Counted from the stretch's first letter, positions 10,267-22,649 are shown. The stretch is 64,000 nucleotides of DNA from Aspidiotus rigidus (GCA_035079385.1 JAVHKY010000013.1:12150001-12214000); one strand, 5' to 3'. Notes: a model not told the origin generated them from the sequence alone. Numbers and translations: made by a program.

Positions 10267-10430
10267 AGCTTTGTTGGCTGGGCAGATGGCGGACGTTTTC
10301 TCCCAAAAACCTTCCGATAAATCAGGTTCCCTGTTAAAATTTTCGATCTCCGAGTTTTGCCAGCCGGCCGAATGGCGGACGACTCCCCCCCCCCCCCCCC
10401 GATAAAATGGGTTCCCTGTTAGACAATTTT
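10267..10430 (+). repeat. Two R-family cores in tandem, with C16 run
   Basis: Two cores follow each other. The first (10,267-10,335) ends in a GATAAATCAGGTTCCCTGTT-type sequence. The second (10,350-10,425) contains 'ccgaatggcggacgac', then 16 consecutive C (10,385-10,400), and ends in GATAAAATGGGTTCCCTGTT. They cut off the R1-like relic. Confidence 0.6.
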
Positions 10431-10559
10431 CTGGCGTAGCCAAATGAACAAAGATCACGTTTTATGTCTGTTTCCGCGATCCCTTCAAACCACATCGTTA
10501 AAGGCTTTCTTCTGCTTATAGGATGTTTCAGGGTCATGGTTCATTGACGGACTCCCTCG

Positions 10560-10890
10560 GTCCGTTTACTCGTCTCCTCCTCTTAGCCTAGTACAAATCT
10601 GGACTTCCGTGTATGTAACTTGGTCCTATAAGTTAGCCCAGTATTTTGAAGGCATACAGTATACTAGGCTATTTATACTGTGAACGGCCTGATCCTGTGG
10701 AGTGGTATTGTAAATTTCCCTATAGTATATTGTGTCAAGTGTAGTATCGAGAAAGAATGAGTGTCGCCATCCTTAACGAGGGGTGGCGTGGGGCCTTACA
10801 GAATTCAAATTTTGTCCCGGTATTTTAAATTAGGTTAGGGGAAAAGAAAAGACATGAAACATTGTGGAGGAAATTTAATGAAATAAGAAG
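10560..10890. repeat. Weak relative of the 47-kb duplicated repeat
   Basis: It shares 'agcccagta', an inverted 'cagtatacta' word and the 14-mer 'aaagacatgaaaca' (near 10,846) with the tandem copies at 46,920-47,800. Similarity outside these words is poor. Confidence 0.3.
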
Positions 10891-12237
10891 AGATTCGAGA
10901 GAATGGAGGAAGGGGTTATGCGAAGGAATCGACAATCAAGATCGATATATGCGCACGAATCGATGCACTTGATTTGACGTTCTTCGGATGGCACGTAAAC
11001 TATATCTTATTCGACGTGCGTTGATACAGCATTATTTTGTACCCACAAAACAATAAGAAAATATCTCACCTACGGGTAAGATAAAACGGAAGCCCATCAT
11101 TAGATAACAACTTTCAATCGCGCAGAAGATTGGTGCATAACACTTCCAACTAGTCTCGTCAATTTTTTCATTTACGTCAAACTCGAATGTAGAGTACCTA
11201 ACTCAGGAACCGCGCGATCAATTTTCTAAAAATGAAAAACGAAAGTTCATTTTTAAGGATTATCGTTCCACAGTATTCACGAAACCACGCGGAGAAAGTT
11301 GAAATTTGCGAAAAGTTACACTCTGTAGAGATTGAAAATATAAGAAGCGTACGCAATTAATTTTAATTGGAACTTTCGATAGAGGAACAGGAGGTAGAGA
11401 GTGTATCTGCCCTGTTAATGACATCGATTCCGTGTTCCATATAGGTTACAAAGTTCGAATGAACTCGCAAAAAGTTACCCTTTGTCTTGTAGAGTAAGTT
11501 TCGACATGTAGTATGATAGTGTTTTGCACAGTCAGTTTTCTGTTGCACCTCATTGACGAATTACGCCCACCTAATCAGTAACCCATAGAAGGGAGTAAAC
11601 AGTAAATTGTTTCCTATTATTAAGTTTAAAGTTTTTATTCTTGAAACTTATGAACTACGTTAATTTCTCTTTTATATGACTCTTGTAAACTGAATCAATG
11701 TAACTTGTATCAATTGACTAGCAATAGACTTCATTTAAATTCACACTTCGTTAGAACGTATGCAATGTAAATAAAATTGGCACAACAGAATTAATCTAGT
11801 TTTCTCATAAATATTATACAAACATTTTAAAGTAACTTAGAACAAATCATTTCTAAAACAATAAGGTATTTTAAAGCTTGATGACTAATTATTTGTCATC
11901 ATGAAATCGGTGCGCTTACTTCAAAAAGTCTAAGGATGAGCGTTTTGATAAATCATTTGTTTGTTGGCAATTACGTGAGGTCGAATACAAATACCTAGTT
12001 GTACTTCCAAGCAGCGAAAATCTGTTCCATCCTCTTTCACTCCTTTCAAACGTTATGATCAAGAGCTCAAAGAAGAATGATTCTGAAATGGGATTTAAGT
12101 GTCAGGAATTTGTTAATTCCACTTACTGTGTACAAGCGAGTATTTACTTCTTCTTTGCTGCAGTTTTGAACGATTCGGATGAAGCGCAGACTACGACAAA
12201 CATCGGAAATGGATTCCGTCCCGATAAACAATTCGTT
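10891..12237. other. Intergenic, nothing recognised
   Basis: AT-rich DNA with only short ORFs (11,363-11,548 minus, 12,055-12,282 plus) and no domain or repeat pattern that I can identify. Confidence 0.45.
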
Positions 12238-12405
12238 TCCCCTCTGAAGCTCTTGAAAAAATGGGAAAAATTACCCCTCTAATCTCCCATTTAAAGCCTC
12301 GTTGATCCCCTTGTTCCCAATTTTTTCCAGTTGAAGCTTTTTAGATTCCCAGGCCCCAAGAGCTTCGACGGGTACAAACGTGAAGCCTCTTGAATCTCTT
12401 GGTAT
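12238..12405 (+). repeat. Dispersed repeat P, copy 1
   Basis: This segment and 58,309-58,475 are homologous in the same orientation. Shared words in order are 'ccctctgaag', 'aaaaatgggaaaaattacccctct', 'ttgaagcc...gttgat', 'ttccagttgaag', 'gattccca' and 'gaagccctt'. The pair are about 46 kb apart. No coding frame is conserved between them, so this is a non-coding interspersed family. Confidence 0.6.
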
Positions 12406-14440
12406 TGGTAATCCTTCACGCTTATTAGCATGCGATTCCCGTTCCTCAATTCTTTCTACCTTGCTGAGCCAATTTCTTAACTGACCCGCCACACATAAAA
12501 GTCTTCTTTTCTCGTTTCAGCATTGGGCGTGACCTAATTCCATCTCCTTCTGGGTCTTTCCTCTTCTCCTTTCTACGATCACTGCCACGAAAATACTCCA
12601 AAACCAGTGTTTATCTTACAGTTTCTTCTTTTCTGTAACAATTCGAAAATCGTATCCAATTTCCCTCAATTAACTGTCTTTCACTTATTTCTTTCGACGC
12701 TTCAATTCCCTTCATCATTTTTTACATATTATAATCCCACGCTAGCTGAAATCCTTATCAAGCAGTCAAATGACTAGTTAGAAAAAAGAAGAGCAAAAAA
12801 GTCCTCGCATTTTAAAATTTTCCAATTTATACCCACCCCCCACCGCCTACAAAGTGCCACTGGACTGAAAGCAATTCTCCACATGAATTCTGCAAAAAAC
12901 CGACCTCACTAATAAATTTAGCCGGATATGTCGGCGATTTCGTGATGACATCACAGAAGAAAGATAGAATGCAAATGAGATTTATGTGTATCATGAAACC
13001 AATATTTTCTCTGCAATATTGTAGCATTTATTAGATATCAATTATTCCTCTGTCTTTCAAAAAAATTCTTCCGACTTCCCATCGAGAAATTTTTTTTTTC
13101 GAAACCTGATTACAAAGATAATTTCTAAAAATAGATCCCATTATGAAGAAGATGCTTCGACAACTGAATGAGTAAGACGTCACGAGGTGATTATTTTTGT
13201 GCGATATGTCACGTTACGAGAAATTGATTAGGGCATGTTATTATAGAAAAATATTCAATTTCTACGTTAGAGTTGACTCGCAGGTATTTTTGGAACTTGT
13301 TTTCGCACGCGGTAGCAGTTTCTCTAATTAATTTAAGAATGTCTGATCGAATGAAGATGCAGCTCTCACGTACGCATATAAAAAGCAAAAGAAATTCAAC
13401 AATTTTCGTTCCGTTATTTCAACGAAAATGTGAAAACTTCAAACATTCGAGACAGGTGACTTCCTTCGAAATTTGTACAATGCGTGTTGTCACTATACAC
13501 AAGATGAATTTAAAAACGGCGACGTTCGAAAGTAGAATTTTTCAATTAGCGCCTGCCATCAGTAGTCCTTAGAAATTTCGTTTGGCTACCTGATTTGACG
13601 GCAGTAAGTTTTTCACCTGCCGATATATTTGTGCCTACTATACTTACGATAAGAATTTTTCAAACGTTCGAAATTGGCAAATAATAATGTCGGAGTATAC
13701 ACGATCTAAAGTTTTTCCTAGTCAGGGAGGGATGTCTCCCCCTACTTGGGTGGACCACTGTTAACGCTATCTGAGACAATTTTCATTCTAAGCCAGTTAA
13801 ATTGAACAATTTATTTAAAAACCAACAACGATACAAAAACGCCTACATAAGCTCTTGGTGATAATACTTAATTATCTTTGTTGTTTACAAAAAATAATGA
13901 GACAACGTGACTTTTACGCGAGATACGAGACCGTGTTTTCACAAACTCAAAGCTCTCTACTTTTTCGGCCATCTCATTCTCTATACAGAGAGGTTACATG
14001 GAATGCTTCACAATATCGAGAGAAGCGCTGAAATATATTGCGTAAATTACGAAACCGCTTTCGGAGACGTTTTATAATTTGGTTAGGACTTCCTTTAGCT
14101 CATCGTTTTTCATTAGTATACACAAGGAATTTTTCCAGTATTTCTCGAATCAAAGTTAATTTTATAGACAGGGAAGATAATGAAACTCGACAAACATGAG
14201 GGCGTATCGCTTAAATGCTCGGTAAAGTTTTCCGTCGTTTGTTCTAAAGATGATTAAGTGTAACAGAAAAATCGCTAGCTGTTAGAAATAAAGCTAGAAC
14301 AGCGAAAAATTTATCGGGAATCGGACGTTTCGATACAAATGAAATAATTAAGAGACATACGATTCGAAAGTGAGCATCAGATAAACGTACCGAAAAACTT
14401 CAAGATGCTGAAGAGGAATCATACGAAGGCAGATGGTTAG
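12406..14440. other. Intergenic, nothing recognised
   Basis: Short ORFs only (12,827-13,027 minus; 13,273-13,572 plus, 99 residues). Neither carries a signature I recognise. No tandem structure is seen. Confidence 0.45.
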
Positions 14441-15170
14441 ATTTCTTCACGTGGGTATGAGGGCAGGCACATCCATGTCAAGTCTAGCTGCTACCTTCTT
14501 ATGGTGTGGAGGCTCACGATTTGGCCTTTTTCACCTCATACGGTGAGATGACCTTGGGGCGAGTGTGGCCGACATCCTAGTCAGTCATGACTACCCCCCT
14601 TTTCTACGGGTATATCTGAAAACGGATGTACTGGTGAGGCACAGCTCTTTAGGCTCCCGCACCAGTCCCATAGCATAATATGCTATCCTTATCCTCCAGA
14701 TTTCTGTTTTCTCCCATCTTTCCTATTGTTTCATCCACTGAAGCGGAGAGTCACCTGGGTTCTCGCATGGGAGCGGAAACCTGGCGCCCTCCCGTAATTG
14801 AAGCCGGAAGCAGAACCCTGCCAATATCAACCTTCATTCTATGATACGCAACCACACATCTAGAGCGTGGTAATGACCTGGCTACAAGTTCGTAATATCC
14901 TCTAGAAAACAGATCAAATCTGGGGGTTGGAGTCCCACATAGCTCAGGCACTCGAGATGATGAGGACACAGATGATACCGCCAGAAATCAGCAAGACCCC
15001 CCATCTGCAATGCACCTGGAACAACACGGGTGTCTCCCTGTAATGGGCGAAATGCCTGAACTCAAAGAAAATTCCCATAGTACAACCACAACAGCTCTTT
15101 CCTAGCATTGATTGAATTCACAACAAACAGGCCTGGCAAATTCAGTAATGGCCCAAAAACTGAACAATAA
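14440..15170. other. Possible 5' region of a retroelement, unassigned
   Basis: Base composition becomes more GC-rich and repeat-like than the flanks, and the segment runs into the coiled-coil ORF1-like frame at 15,180. An antisense frame (14,751-14,969) is open but unrecognised. I infer a transposon 5' region from its position only. Confidence 0.25.
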
Positions 15171-15179
15171 GGTTATCAA

Positions 15180-15770
15180 ATGCTGAACCTTTTCAGCTGG
15201 AATTTAAAATACAAATCTACAGAGGATGAGGATTCATACAAAAGAAGACGCAAAGCAGAAGCCAGGCAACTTATTGCCAAATTAAAAGAGATACAAGAAA
15301 AATACAAAATAACACCGCCGAACAAAATCTTCCTCAGAAATGCTTCATATAACTTTGAAGGAGGAGAAAAAACGCTCCATGAATCTGGTAGCGATCTGTC
15401 CTCAGGTGAATCCCCAATGACAAAGCAACTTCAGACTGGCTGAACTAACAAAGAAATCAAAGCTCTGATAAATGAGAGAAACAAATTAAAGAGCAAAGTT
15501 TATGAACTCCAAGAATCTCTAAACATTACAAACGAAATGCAGCGAAAACTTTAAAATGAATCCAATAAAGCTCAACATGAAACAATAAATGGGCTCAGTA
15601 ATAGTGTCATATTGCTTAGAGAGGATCTTGAAGCCAGAGATAACACCAGTCGTGACACCATCATAAATCTCTCGCACCAAGACCTTATTAGTCATCCCAC
15701 TTCAAGATACGAGTATACCAAACTAAGACACGATCCGGAGAAATATGCCTTTCACACAACATAGAACGAT
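15180..15770 (+). pseudogene. ORF1/gag-like coiled-coil remnant of a non-LTR element
   Basis: An ORF of 87 residues (15,180-15,443) begins with a basic stretch (KRRRKAEARQLIAKLKEIQ). After a TGA the same frame continues with NKEIKALINERNKLKSKVYE and, after another stop, ETINGLSNSVILLREDLEARD. Heptad spacing of Leu/Ile predicts a long coiled coil, as in ORF1 proteins of several non-LTR retrotransposons, which multimerise on RNA. At least two stops interrupt it and no zinc knuckle remains. The assignment to ORF1 is inference from composition. Confidence 0.4.
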
Positions 15771-15784
15771 ATAGACAGGGCTGC

Positions 15785-16260
15785 GATGTTTTAAACAAAC
15801 TATGTTTAAAACGTGTTTAAAACACACAAAAGAAAAAATTCAAAATTGTGTTTTAAATGGAAATAAGTTTAAAACGTGTCTTTTTTGTTTTAAACTAGTT
15901 TTTTTCAATACATTAAGAAATATTAAGAACCTTCTTTTTTCCCCTATTTTTTTAAATTATTCTTTACTAAAAATGAATACTTGACAATTTTTCCAAGGGT
16001 AAAAATGTAAAAAAAAAAAATTAGAACTTTGTTTTAATAAAATTAATGTTGTTTTAAATGATGTTCGAAACCGATTTTTGAAACATTCAAAATGTGTTTA
16101 AAACCAAAGTTAAAACTCCAAAAATGTGTCCCAAAAAATAATTGAATGATTTAAAATGGTTTTAAACAATGTTTAAAACATTTAAGACCTGTTTTAAACA
16201 GGGAATTAAAAAACATCATTCAAAACATGTTTTAAACATAAAATTTGTTTTAAACTGAAA
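15785..16260. repeat. Block of reiterated GTTTTAAAC-type palindromes
   Basis: Variants of GTTTAAAAC/GTTTTAAAC occur at least a dozen times in about 470 bp (for example near 15,789, 15,806, 15,817, 15,870, 15,887, 16,094, 16,158, 16,168, 16,190, 16,229 and 16,246), on both strands because the motif is nearly self-complementary. Spacing is irregular, so it is not a simple microsatellite. Confidence 0.6.
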
Positions 16261-16624
16261 AAAACATATTTTTGTTTTTTTTTTTTTGAAAAAAAGTTTT
16301 TTTTTTGCAACCCTGGATTTAGACCAATTTTCTGTGACGTCACCCTCTTCTATTTTGATTGAATACTTGTTCTCTGCTGCTAGCTTTGGGGCAGCCATTT
16401 TAGGATTCCATAAGAATACACAAGGGACGTTTCAATCATTCACTAGCATTCAAAAACAAGAAGTAGGTATTTAAATTCCACAGATAGAGATCTCTAATAC
16501 ATAAGGAACATTTTGTTTTTGAATAGGTATCTGTATGTGATCGAATCGTTCCCTGTGTATTCTTAAGAAAATCGATGTCCCGATTGGTCCAATAATCGCA
16601 ATATTGATTACAAATATGAATATT

Positions 16625-16922
16625 TTAACCAAAGCCTCCTACAGTTACAAGCCATGAACGTAAAATTGGCAACTGCACAACCGTGGGCCGACTTTTACAT
16701 ACCTCTCATGGGGAAAAACTGTATGAGCGTCTGTTTCTCAAGAAAATATTGAATTTTTGAAAAAACTGAAGAGAACAAAAGTTGTAGCTTGTGAAATTTC
16801 CTTTAAATAAGGATCAACTCGATTTTTTCATGAGAGAGGTGTTTTACATGTAAATCCGTGGGCCGAATGCGGTGTTGCCTTTCTACGTTCATGGCTTGTA
16901 ACTATAGGACGCTTTGCTTTAA
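16625..16922. mobile_element. Fold-back/MITE-like element with imperfect terminal inverted repeats
   Basis: The left end 'caaagcctcctacagttac' and the reverse complement of the right end 'caaagcgtcctatagttac' match, and matching continues through 'aagccatgaacgta' and more weakly to 'ctctcatg..aaaaa', about 85 bp per arm. TTAA lies at both borders (16,625-16,628 and 16,919-16,922), suggestive of a TTAA target as in piggyBac, although the alignment is offset by one base there. There is no coding capacity. Confidence 0.6.
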
Positions 16923-17785
16923 CTCACTATCGCTCATTTTTATCAACACTGTGGCATCATCGGGAATTGGTCTGTAGAAGCTGCTTTAGTATGCGATCTA
17001 CCGCGTTTTGTGTAAATTTGGCACTTATAACCAGTGTTTCAGTATGCAGTCTACCAAACGTAACAAGCAAATACCGACACCAATCATCAAGGTGCAATCC
17101 AAGGTGAATTTGGATATTCATTCATATGAATGGCCAGCCTACCAATGTTTGACGGTGGAAGTGTGAGTCACCAACAAAATTAGGTGGGCCTATTCACTGG
17201 CGAGCCCATTCAAGCAATCGAGAGATCTTGATTGGACACGAAAATTAGAATTTCTGAAGAAGAGGGAGGCGCGGCGTGGTAGCTCAAGTCTAAATTTTCC
17301 AATTCATATCTCAAATTTTACACGGACCGCGGGGTTCGTATTTTCCAATTTTGAATTCCCAAGCTCCAACCCTACTTAAAACCTTTTCGATTGATGCACA
17401 GAATCAATACCTATATAAAAGCTAAAGATCGCCAAAGACAAATTGTTAATTTCCTTCACGCTGCTGATAGCAGCCATGGCGCGGAACTCTCTCAGCTAAG
17501 AAATGATGAATAACTGGAAGTATTCAAACCAATTTCAGTTGCATGGAAGAGAAAGTAATTCAGCATCATCAGTGAATGTTTAACGCGTACCTAACTTTAA
17601 TCATGAGTTAGATATCCAAATGACAGAAATTTGTCAGTAAATTGAGTATTTTCAAGTCAACACAAGAAGGATCGGTCAGCAATTTAGATCCAAACTATCT
17701 AATAGACTATAGACTGTTGTTGAATCTATCACAATTTATGAGAAGCTGTCGTTGGAGTAGTGTGTAGGGTCTACAGCCGTAGCCC
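16923..17785. other. Intergenic, nothing recognised
   Basis: No supported ORF, exon or repeat is seen. A pyrimidine/purine-mixed unique-looking sequence lies between the fold-back element and the 280-bp-spaced duplication. Confidence 0.4.
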
Positions 17786-17983
17786 CTACCTCGGTTTGCA
17801 GAGGTGTCCCTGACTCACCGGTCTCGTCGCACACGTACCTGCTCGTATGACTCGCACCCCATTGTGTTCGCAGTACTCCTGCGAGACACTACTCTCGGCC
17901 ACGGGGATTCCCGCGTACCTAGACGCCTGTATCAACCCGTTCCCAGTTTTACTGGGAACCCTTCTCAGTGGGTCTTGACCCTC
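17786..17983 (+). repeat. Direct duplication, copy 1
   Basis: Together with 18,066-18,281 this forms a direct duplication with 280-bp start-to-start spacing. Shared anchors in order are 'ctacctcgg', 'tgtccctgactcaccggt', 'gcagtactcct', 'cgcgtacctagacg', 'aacccgttccc' and 'ggtcttgac'. The sequence is more GC-rich than the flanks. Open frames exist on both strands (17,804-17,995 plus) but are not conserved between copies. Confidence 0.7.
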
Positions 17984-18065
17984 GCGTTTTCGTGAGATCT
18001 GTTTTCCGCCAGAAACTGCAGCTGTTTTGGTCCGGCCAAACCTGACAGAGAGTGTCGCCGTGGCG

Positions 18066-18281
18066 CTACCTCGGCTTCCTTAACTGTCCCTGACTCACCG
18101 GTGCTCTTCGTACTCGTACATGCTTGTATGCCTCGCACTTCAGTGTGTTTGCAGTACTCCTTCGGAACAAAACTCGGCAACTCGGAGAGGCTCAACTCCG
18201 TAGATTTCCGCGTACCTAGACGACCAGGTTAACCCGTTCCCGGTTGCCATCGAAAACCTGTACCTAAGGTCTTGACTCTCT
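18066..18281 (+). repeat. Direct duplication, copy 2
   Basis: This is the diverged second copy of 17,786-17,983 with the same anchor order. An extra segment (about 18,175-18,200) makes it longer. Function unknown. Confidence 0.7.
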
Positions 18282-20440
18282 AACATGAAACCAGTTTACA
18301 GGATGGGTTCTCAACGGCAAGTATCGTTTGAAATTTTTAAAATTGTAAGATGATATTATCTTCATCTCGTGAACTCGATTCAGCGACGCTATTCAGTGAT
18401 TTTGTCGACGTAATTCAGTGTCGGCCAACTGATTAATTTTTTACAAGTCCCCTTCTTGAAATACAATATACTATATGATATACATAGCTCGATGATCAGC
18501 ATTTCTTCGAGTTCCTGAACTGAGGACAGAAGTTACCAAACAGTCAGCCTGTTGACAATAAATATCTTACTGACTCACTGTTCAGGTAGAGTTGCACTTA
18601 GTAAATTGTACTTTAATTTTTGGATACGTTATATAATATATAATTCCAGTCATATAGTGAGGGCTACGAACGGCAACGAGCTGTAGGATTTTAGAATTCT
18701 AGAAAGACCTCATTCCATAAAGCACCTCAAGTGAATTAAAACAAATTAATTCGTGCGGATGAGTTTATATTCAACCACTTTAAAATAAATCACTGCTATC
18801 GTAACAGGAGCAATAAACCGATTTAGAAAAGGCTAAAAACGCAGTACTATACGCCACTTTATTAGCACGCGGCCTATAATTATTGGTAACGTGAACAATT
18901 TTGTAAATATTTGCACTCTCGATGATTCATTTCCCTTGATTTTTCCCGTAGCGTGTCACGAGTACTCCAATGAGACGGAAATCGATTCATCATCATCATC
19001 ATCATCCCTTACCCTCATTCTCCTGCCTTGTAAACGCATTATTAAAGCGACTAACAATATTTTGTTGTACAAAATTCGATCTTGACATTCCATCCGAGAC
19101 AAAAAAAAAAAAAGAAGATTCAATATGTTTTGTATTTTTTACGGAGGTGACACGAACCATGATAATTTTTTCGCGATTATACGTCAACGCCCTGCTCTCC
19201 GCTTCTTGGACAGCCACCTAAACTAAACATTGTTGAAACACATCTTCCTGCCTCGATATCATTTATTTGTACTTATTAATGAAAATGAGAACGTGAAAAA
19301 TAACGTTTCGACAAATTTAATAAACAAAAGCGAAATTTGTTTATCACTAATGGCCTTGCATGCGGTTGTTCATTGTATGCAGCATACAATTAATGATACA
19401 AGTAGTCTGGCTATATATTTGATCGGTGATAAAAATCTACGCTTGGTGGCCACTCTGCTATTAGCACGACTCGTAAGTCAAATTTTGCGACCATTTCAAG
19501 AGAGAATTAAGGCTTTAAAAATATTTTATAACTATGGTACACCACGTTAGCCCTTTGTATTTTGAAGAGGATATCGGATGGAAAAATATCGAAACCGATG
19601 TGCCAACTGAAGGGGTACCGAGGTATATTCGCATGACGTCATCGATAACGATAGTGTGGAACAAAAATGAGATTTGCTAATGAGATGAAGAACAAACACA
19701 AGCTCTCTTCTTTTAGTTGACCACGATAGCCGACTAGCAGCTAGAAAACTAGCGTCGTGTCAACCCATCTTCAGGAAGACAAATAACAGAGCTATCGTCT
19801 TCTGCGGATATTCTATTGTGAGGTAACTGGCTGCATAGCTGCAACCCATAATGATAATAATAATTAATATCATCGTCTAATAGTAAGTACCATGATTACA
19901 AGTATCTGCAAGGATCCTTTTACCCGAATGAATTAAAGGAATCCTCCCGAACTCGAGGTACCGTAGGTGATGTCTGTATTTATTGAATTGGAAGAGGGGA
20001 TGAGGTCGGTATTAGCGGTTAGACTAGTGAAGAATGGCCAGTTGGCTTCATATAAGATCCGTTTTGGAGGGATCGTAAATGTGGGCGAGTGTAAAGAATC
20101 ATGACTGATTAGAATGGAAAAATGTTCACCATCACATAAGTCTTTGTGAGTTTTCCATGTGAGTTGGGGAAAGAGTAAAATGTAGAACATAAGGATAAGT
20201 CTGTAATAGAGAAGTTCTCAATGGCTGCGTTGAAATGGGTCGGGGTTTCGGGAGATCAGGTACGTATCTATGGCGTTACCTCCATTGTTGTGATGGTTAC
20301 AACCCCATGGAATCGTCGCACAGTATGATGATGGGAAGGAGGTATGAGATTGTAGGTAGGAGATCATGAGTTGACACATTGAGGAGAGAAGGGATATAAA
20401 TTAATGACATCAATATGAGGACTTCAGATAAGGAGGGTGA
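18282..20440. other. Intergenic with short microsatellite
   Basis: Contains a (TCA)n run at about 18,988-19,009 and an A-rich run near 19,102. The 106-residue frame 19,230-19,550 has no recognised features. Nothing else can be supported. Confidence 0.4.
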
Positions 20441-21450
20441 GTTGCGAAAAAAAGAATACTCAAAAATAAGAGTAAAAGATACAAAAACCGCAAAAAAATT
20501 AGAAAGTCGAGCGCTTTCAGTTAATAAACCATCCTCGGGACTGAAATGAAAGCAACTGACAAGACGGAAGAGAGAAACGACAAATATTAAGATTGGCCAA
20601 ACGAGAAGTCGCGGCGTCGATCAGGCCCTCTTCCGGAACGTACGAGTTGAGCACAGTAATACCATCAGTGTTGAGGTGACGCATTATCTCTATATGCTTG
20701 ACAGCGATACCTTTACGGTAGGAATTCTCCTTATGAAGGAGCCTTCCCATGCTTCACGGAAACCGTGGCCACTGTTTATTAAATTATGAGCAAAAGCTGA
20801 CTTACCTAAGTGTCCCTTATTCCAAGACTTCAAGTGCTCAGCTACTCTCGCCTTCATCTGGTGGCTGGTCTCACCATTATAAAGCCTCTACAATCCCTGA
20901 ACGCTCCTCTCATCGACGGGAATGGAGTCCTTCAGCCTCACAAACGACCCTTCACCAGTGGTAGGGTTGTAAAAAGCTGATCTGAAACCAAACGAGCGGA
21001 GGGCCCGACCCAATTGGAAGGAAAACTTCCCCAGGAAAGGGAGACTGATCCAACGCATCAAGGATCGTGTCTCGGGGGAGAGGGATGGTGGAATCAAGAA
21101 TGCTCCTAGTAAGTTTCCTCCGAACCATCACATCAATGTCGACCCCATTCAAAGGGGTTTTAGGTCAGTAATTCTTTCTTGGGGGCAGTCTAACTCAAAG
21201 GAATACGAGTCAGTCTGTGAACTACGCTATTAAAAGCAACCATTTTATGAGCAACAGGACAGAATGACGTTCTGTGGACTAAGATATCGGTTTCAGTATC
21301 TTTCCTGTCGATAAATCCAAAAGGTTAATGGAAAATCCCCCTATCTCCAAAGTAAATTTTATGGGAGGGTACCAGGAATTGAGATACCTTAGAAACTCAC
21401 CAAGGAGATCTGGAGTACAAGAAGCAACAGTAGTTTGGTCTGTATACAGC
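20440..21450 (-). pseudogene. Second Penelope-like element, RT C-terminus plus broken GIY-YIG
   Basis: On the minus strand, pieces appear in correct order. A YTDQ at the place of the RT YxDD lies near 21,430. Then come SWYPPIKFTLEI, FIDRKDTETDI and HKMVAFNSVVHRLTRIPLS (C-terminal RT), the linker FYNPTTGEGSFVRLKDSIPV, and the endonuclease C-terminal part with KENSYRKGIAVKHIEIMRHL. A deletion removes the GVY part (ERSV-QGL, then stop), YIG reads YNG, and the conserved Arg after YIG is His. It is closely related to the palindrome copy at 184-1293 but clearly older. Confidence 0.7.
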
Positions 21451-22255
21451 CTCTCTAACTCATTGAGTCTTATGGACCAAACAGGAGATTTTGGTCATCT
21501 CATCAGTCACAATCATGGTACGATTCAAAAACTGATACTAACGCTCCATTCGACTAGACTTCGACTAGACTACGAACAACAATCATTTTCCAGCCTGCAG
21601 CTCCGAACTTTCGAGTAATTTTTTTAAACGTTCGGTCACACTGATTGAAGATCTCATTATCAGCCGATGTGGACTTTTTTACTGGATATCCAGCATTGTT
21701 TCGGTATCCCGTTTTCAGTAGTTTGCAGTTCATTTCTACCTTCAGTTGGTCTCCTGCTTCCTGTTGAAATTTTGAAGCAGTTTCAATTTCAATTTTCCAC
21801 TTCTTCACAGCAGTTTCTACTCCACCATTGTTCTTCGATACCCTAGCCAACTATCTGAAAATTTCAAGTCTATTACGAATACACGTAAGTATTGATAATG
21901 GATTGCGATATTATCCGGAATATTGGTCACCGCGTTTGATATTGGGGTTAGGAACAAGCAGGGCTTTTTTCATAGCTGGAATTTTGATAATAGCCTCACA
22001 CTCGTTGATGACAACGTATTCGTTTAACGATCGTTCTTAGTTAGGTACTCTGTTGATAAAAAAAAGGGAAAATTCAAATCCCTGAGAACTTGGACTGAAC
22101 CAAGAAGACCTCAGATTTTCTTTCAGTGAAGCGTGATTCTTTCGGGTTCGACGAAAACGTGAAAAATTTTCAACATTCCTTCTCAAATCTTCACACTGTG
22201 GCGGATTGATAGGTCATGTGGACACCGATATCGACATTGTCGAACACAAATTGAA
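21451..22255. other. Intergenic, nothing recognised
   Basis: A 98-residue minus frame (21,554-21,850) and a 70-residue plus frame (21,828-22,040) carry no recognisable motif. A small direct repeat, 'cgactagact', lies near 21,551. Confidence 0.4.
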
Positions 22256-22257
22256 CC

Positions 22258-22640
22258 CTTTCAACAGGGAACCTGTTTCTATCAGAGGATTTTTCGGGAA
22301 AAACGTCCGGCGTCCGCCGTCTCGCAAAACTCGGAGCTCGAAAATTTTCCAAGTCCTCCTCCTACCATAATACAGCTTGGAGGGTGGAGCCTGTGATGAC
22401 GTCCCAGATTAGCCTTTTGACGCCACAATCTGAAGACGTCATAGATCAGTTTTTTCAAGTTCCCTCCTATAATATATAGCTCCAAAGTCCACACCTGTGA
22501 CGTCACTATTTGATGACGTCATAGCCTTGTGACGTTACGATCTACATTTTTCAGATCCCACGTGCCCCATGAGACTGGTTCCTGCCTCCCTTCGTTCAAC
22601 TCCGTCAACGAATCCGTAAGTTTTTCACCATTACTGTTTA
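22258..22640 (-). repeat. R-family copy, reverse orientation, with TGACGTCA words
   Basis: It starts with the reverse complement of the R core end (AACAGGGAACCTGTT), then the 'cgtccg..cgtccgccg' core and GGAGG-type units. It continues with several GATGACGTCA/TGACGTCAC words (22,395-22,520). The end at 22,555-22,630 ('cagatcccacgtgcccca...ttcgttcaactc') matches 31,405-31,470 closely. Confidence 0.6.
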
Positions 22641-22649
22641 GCACCAACT

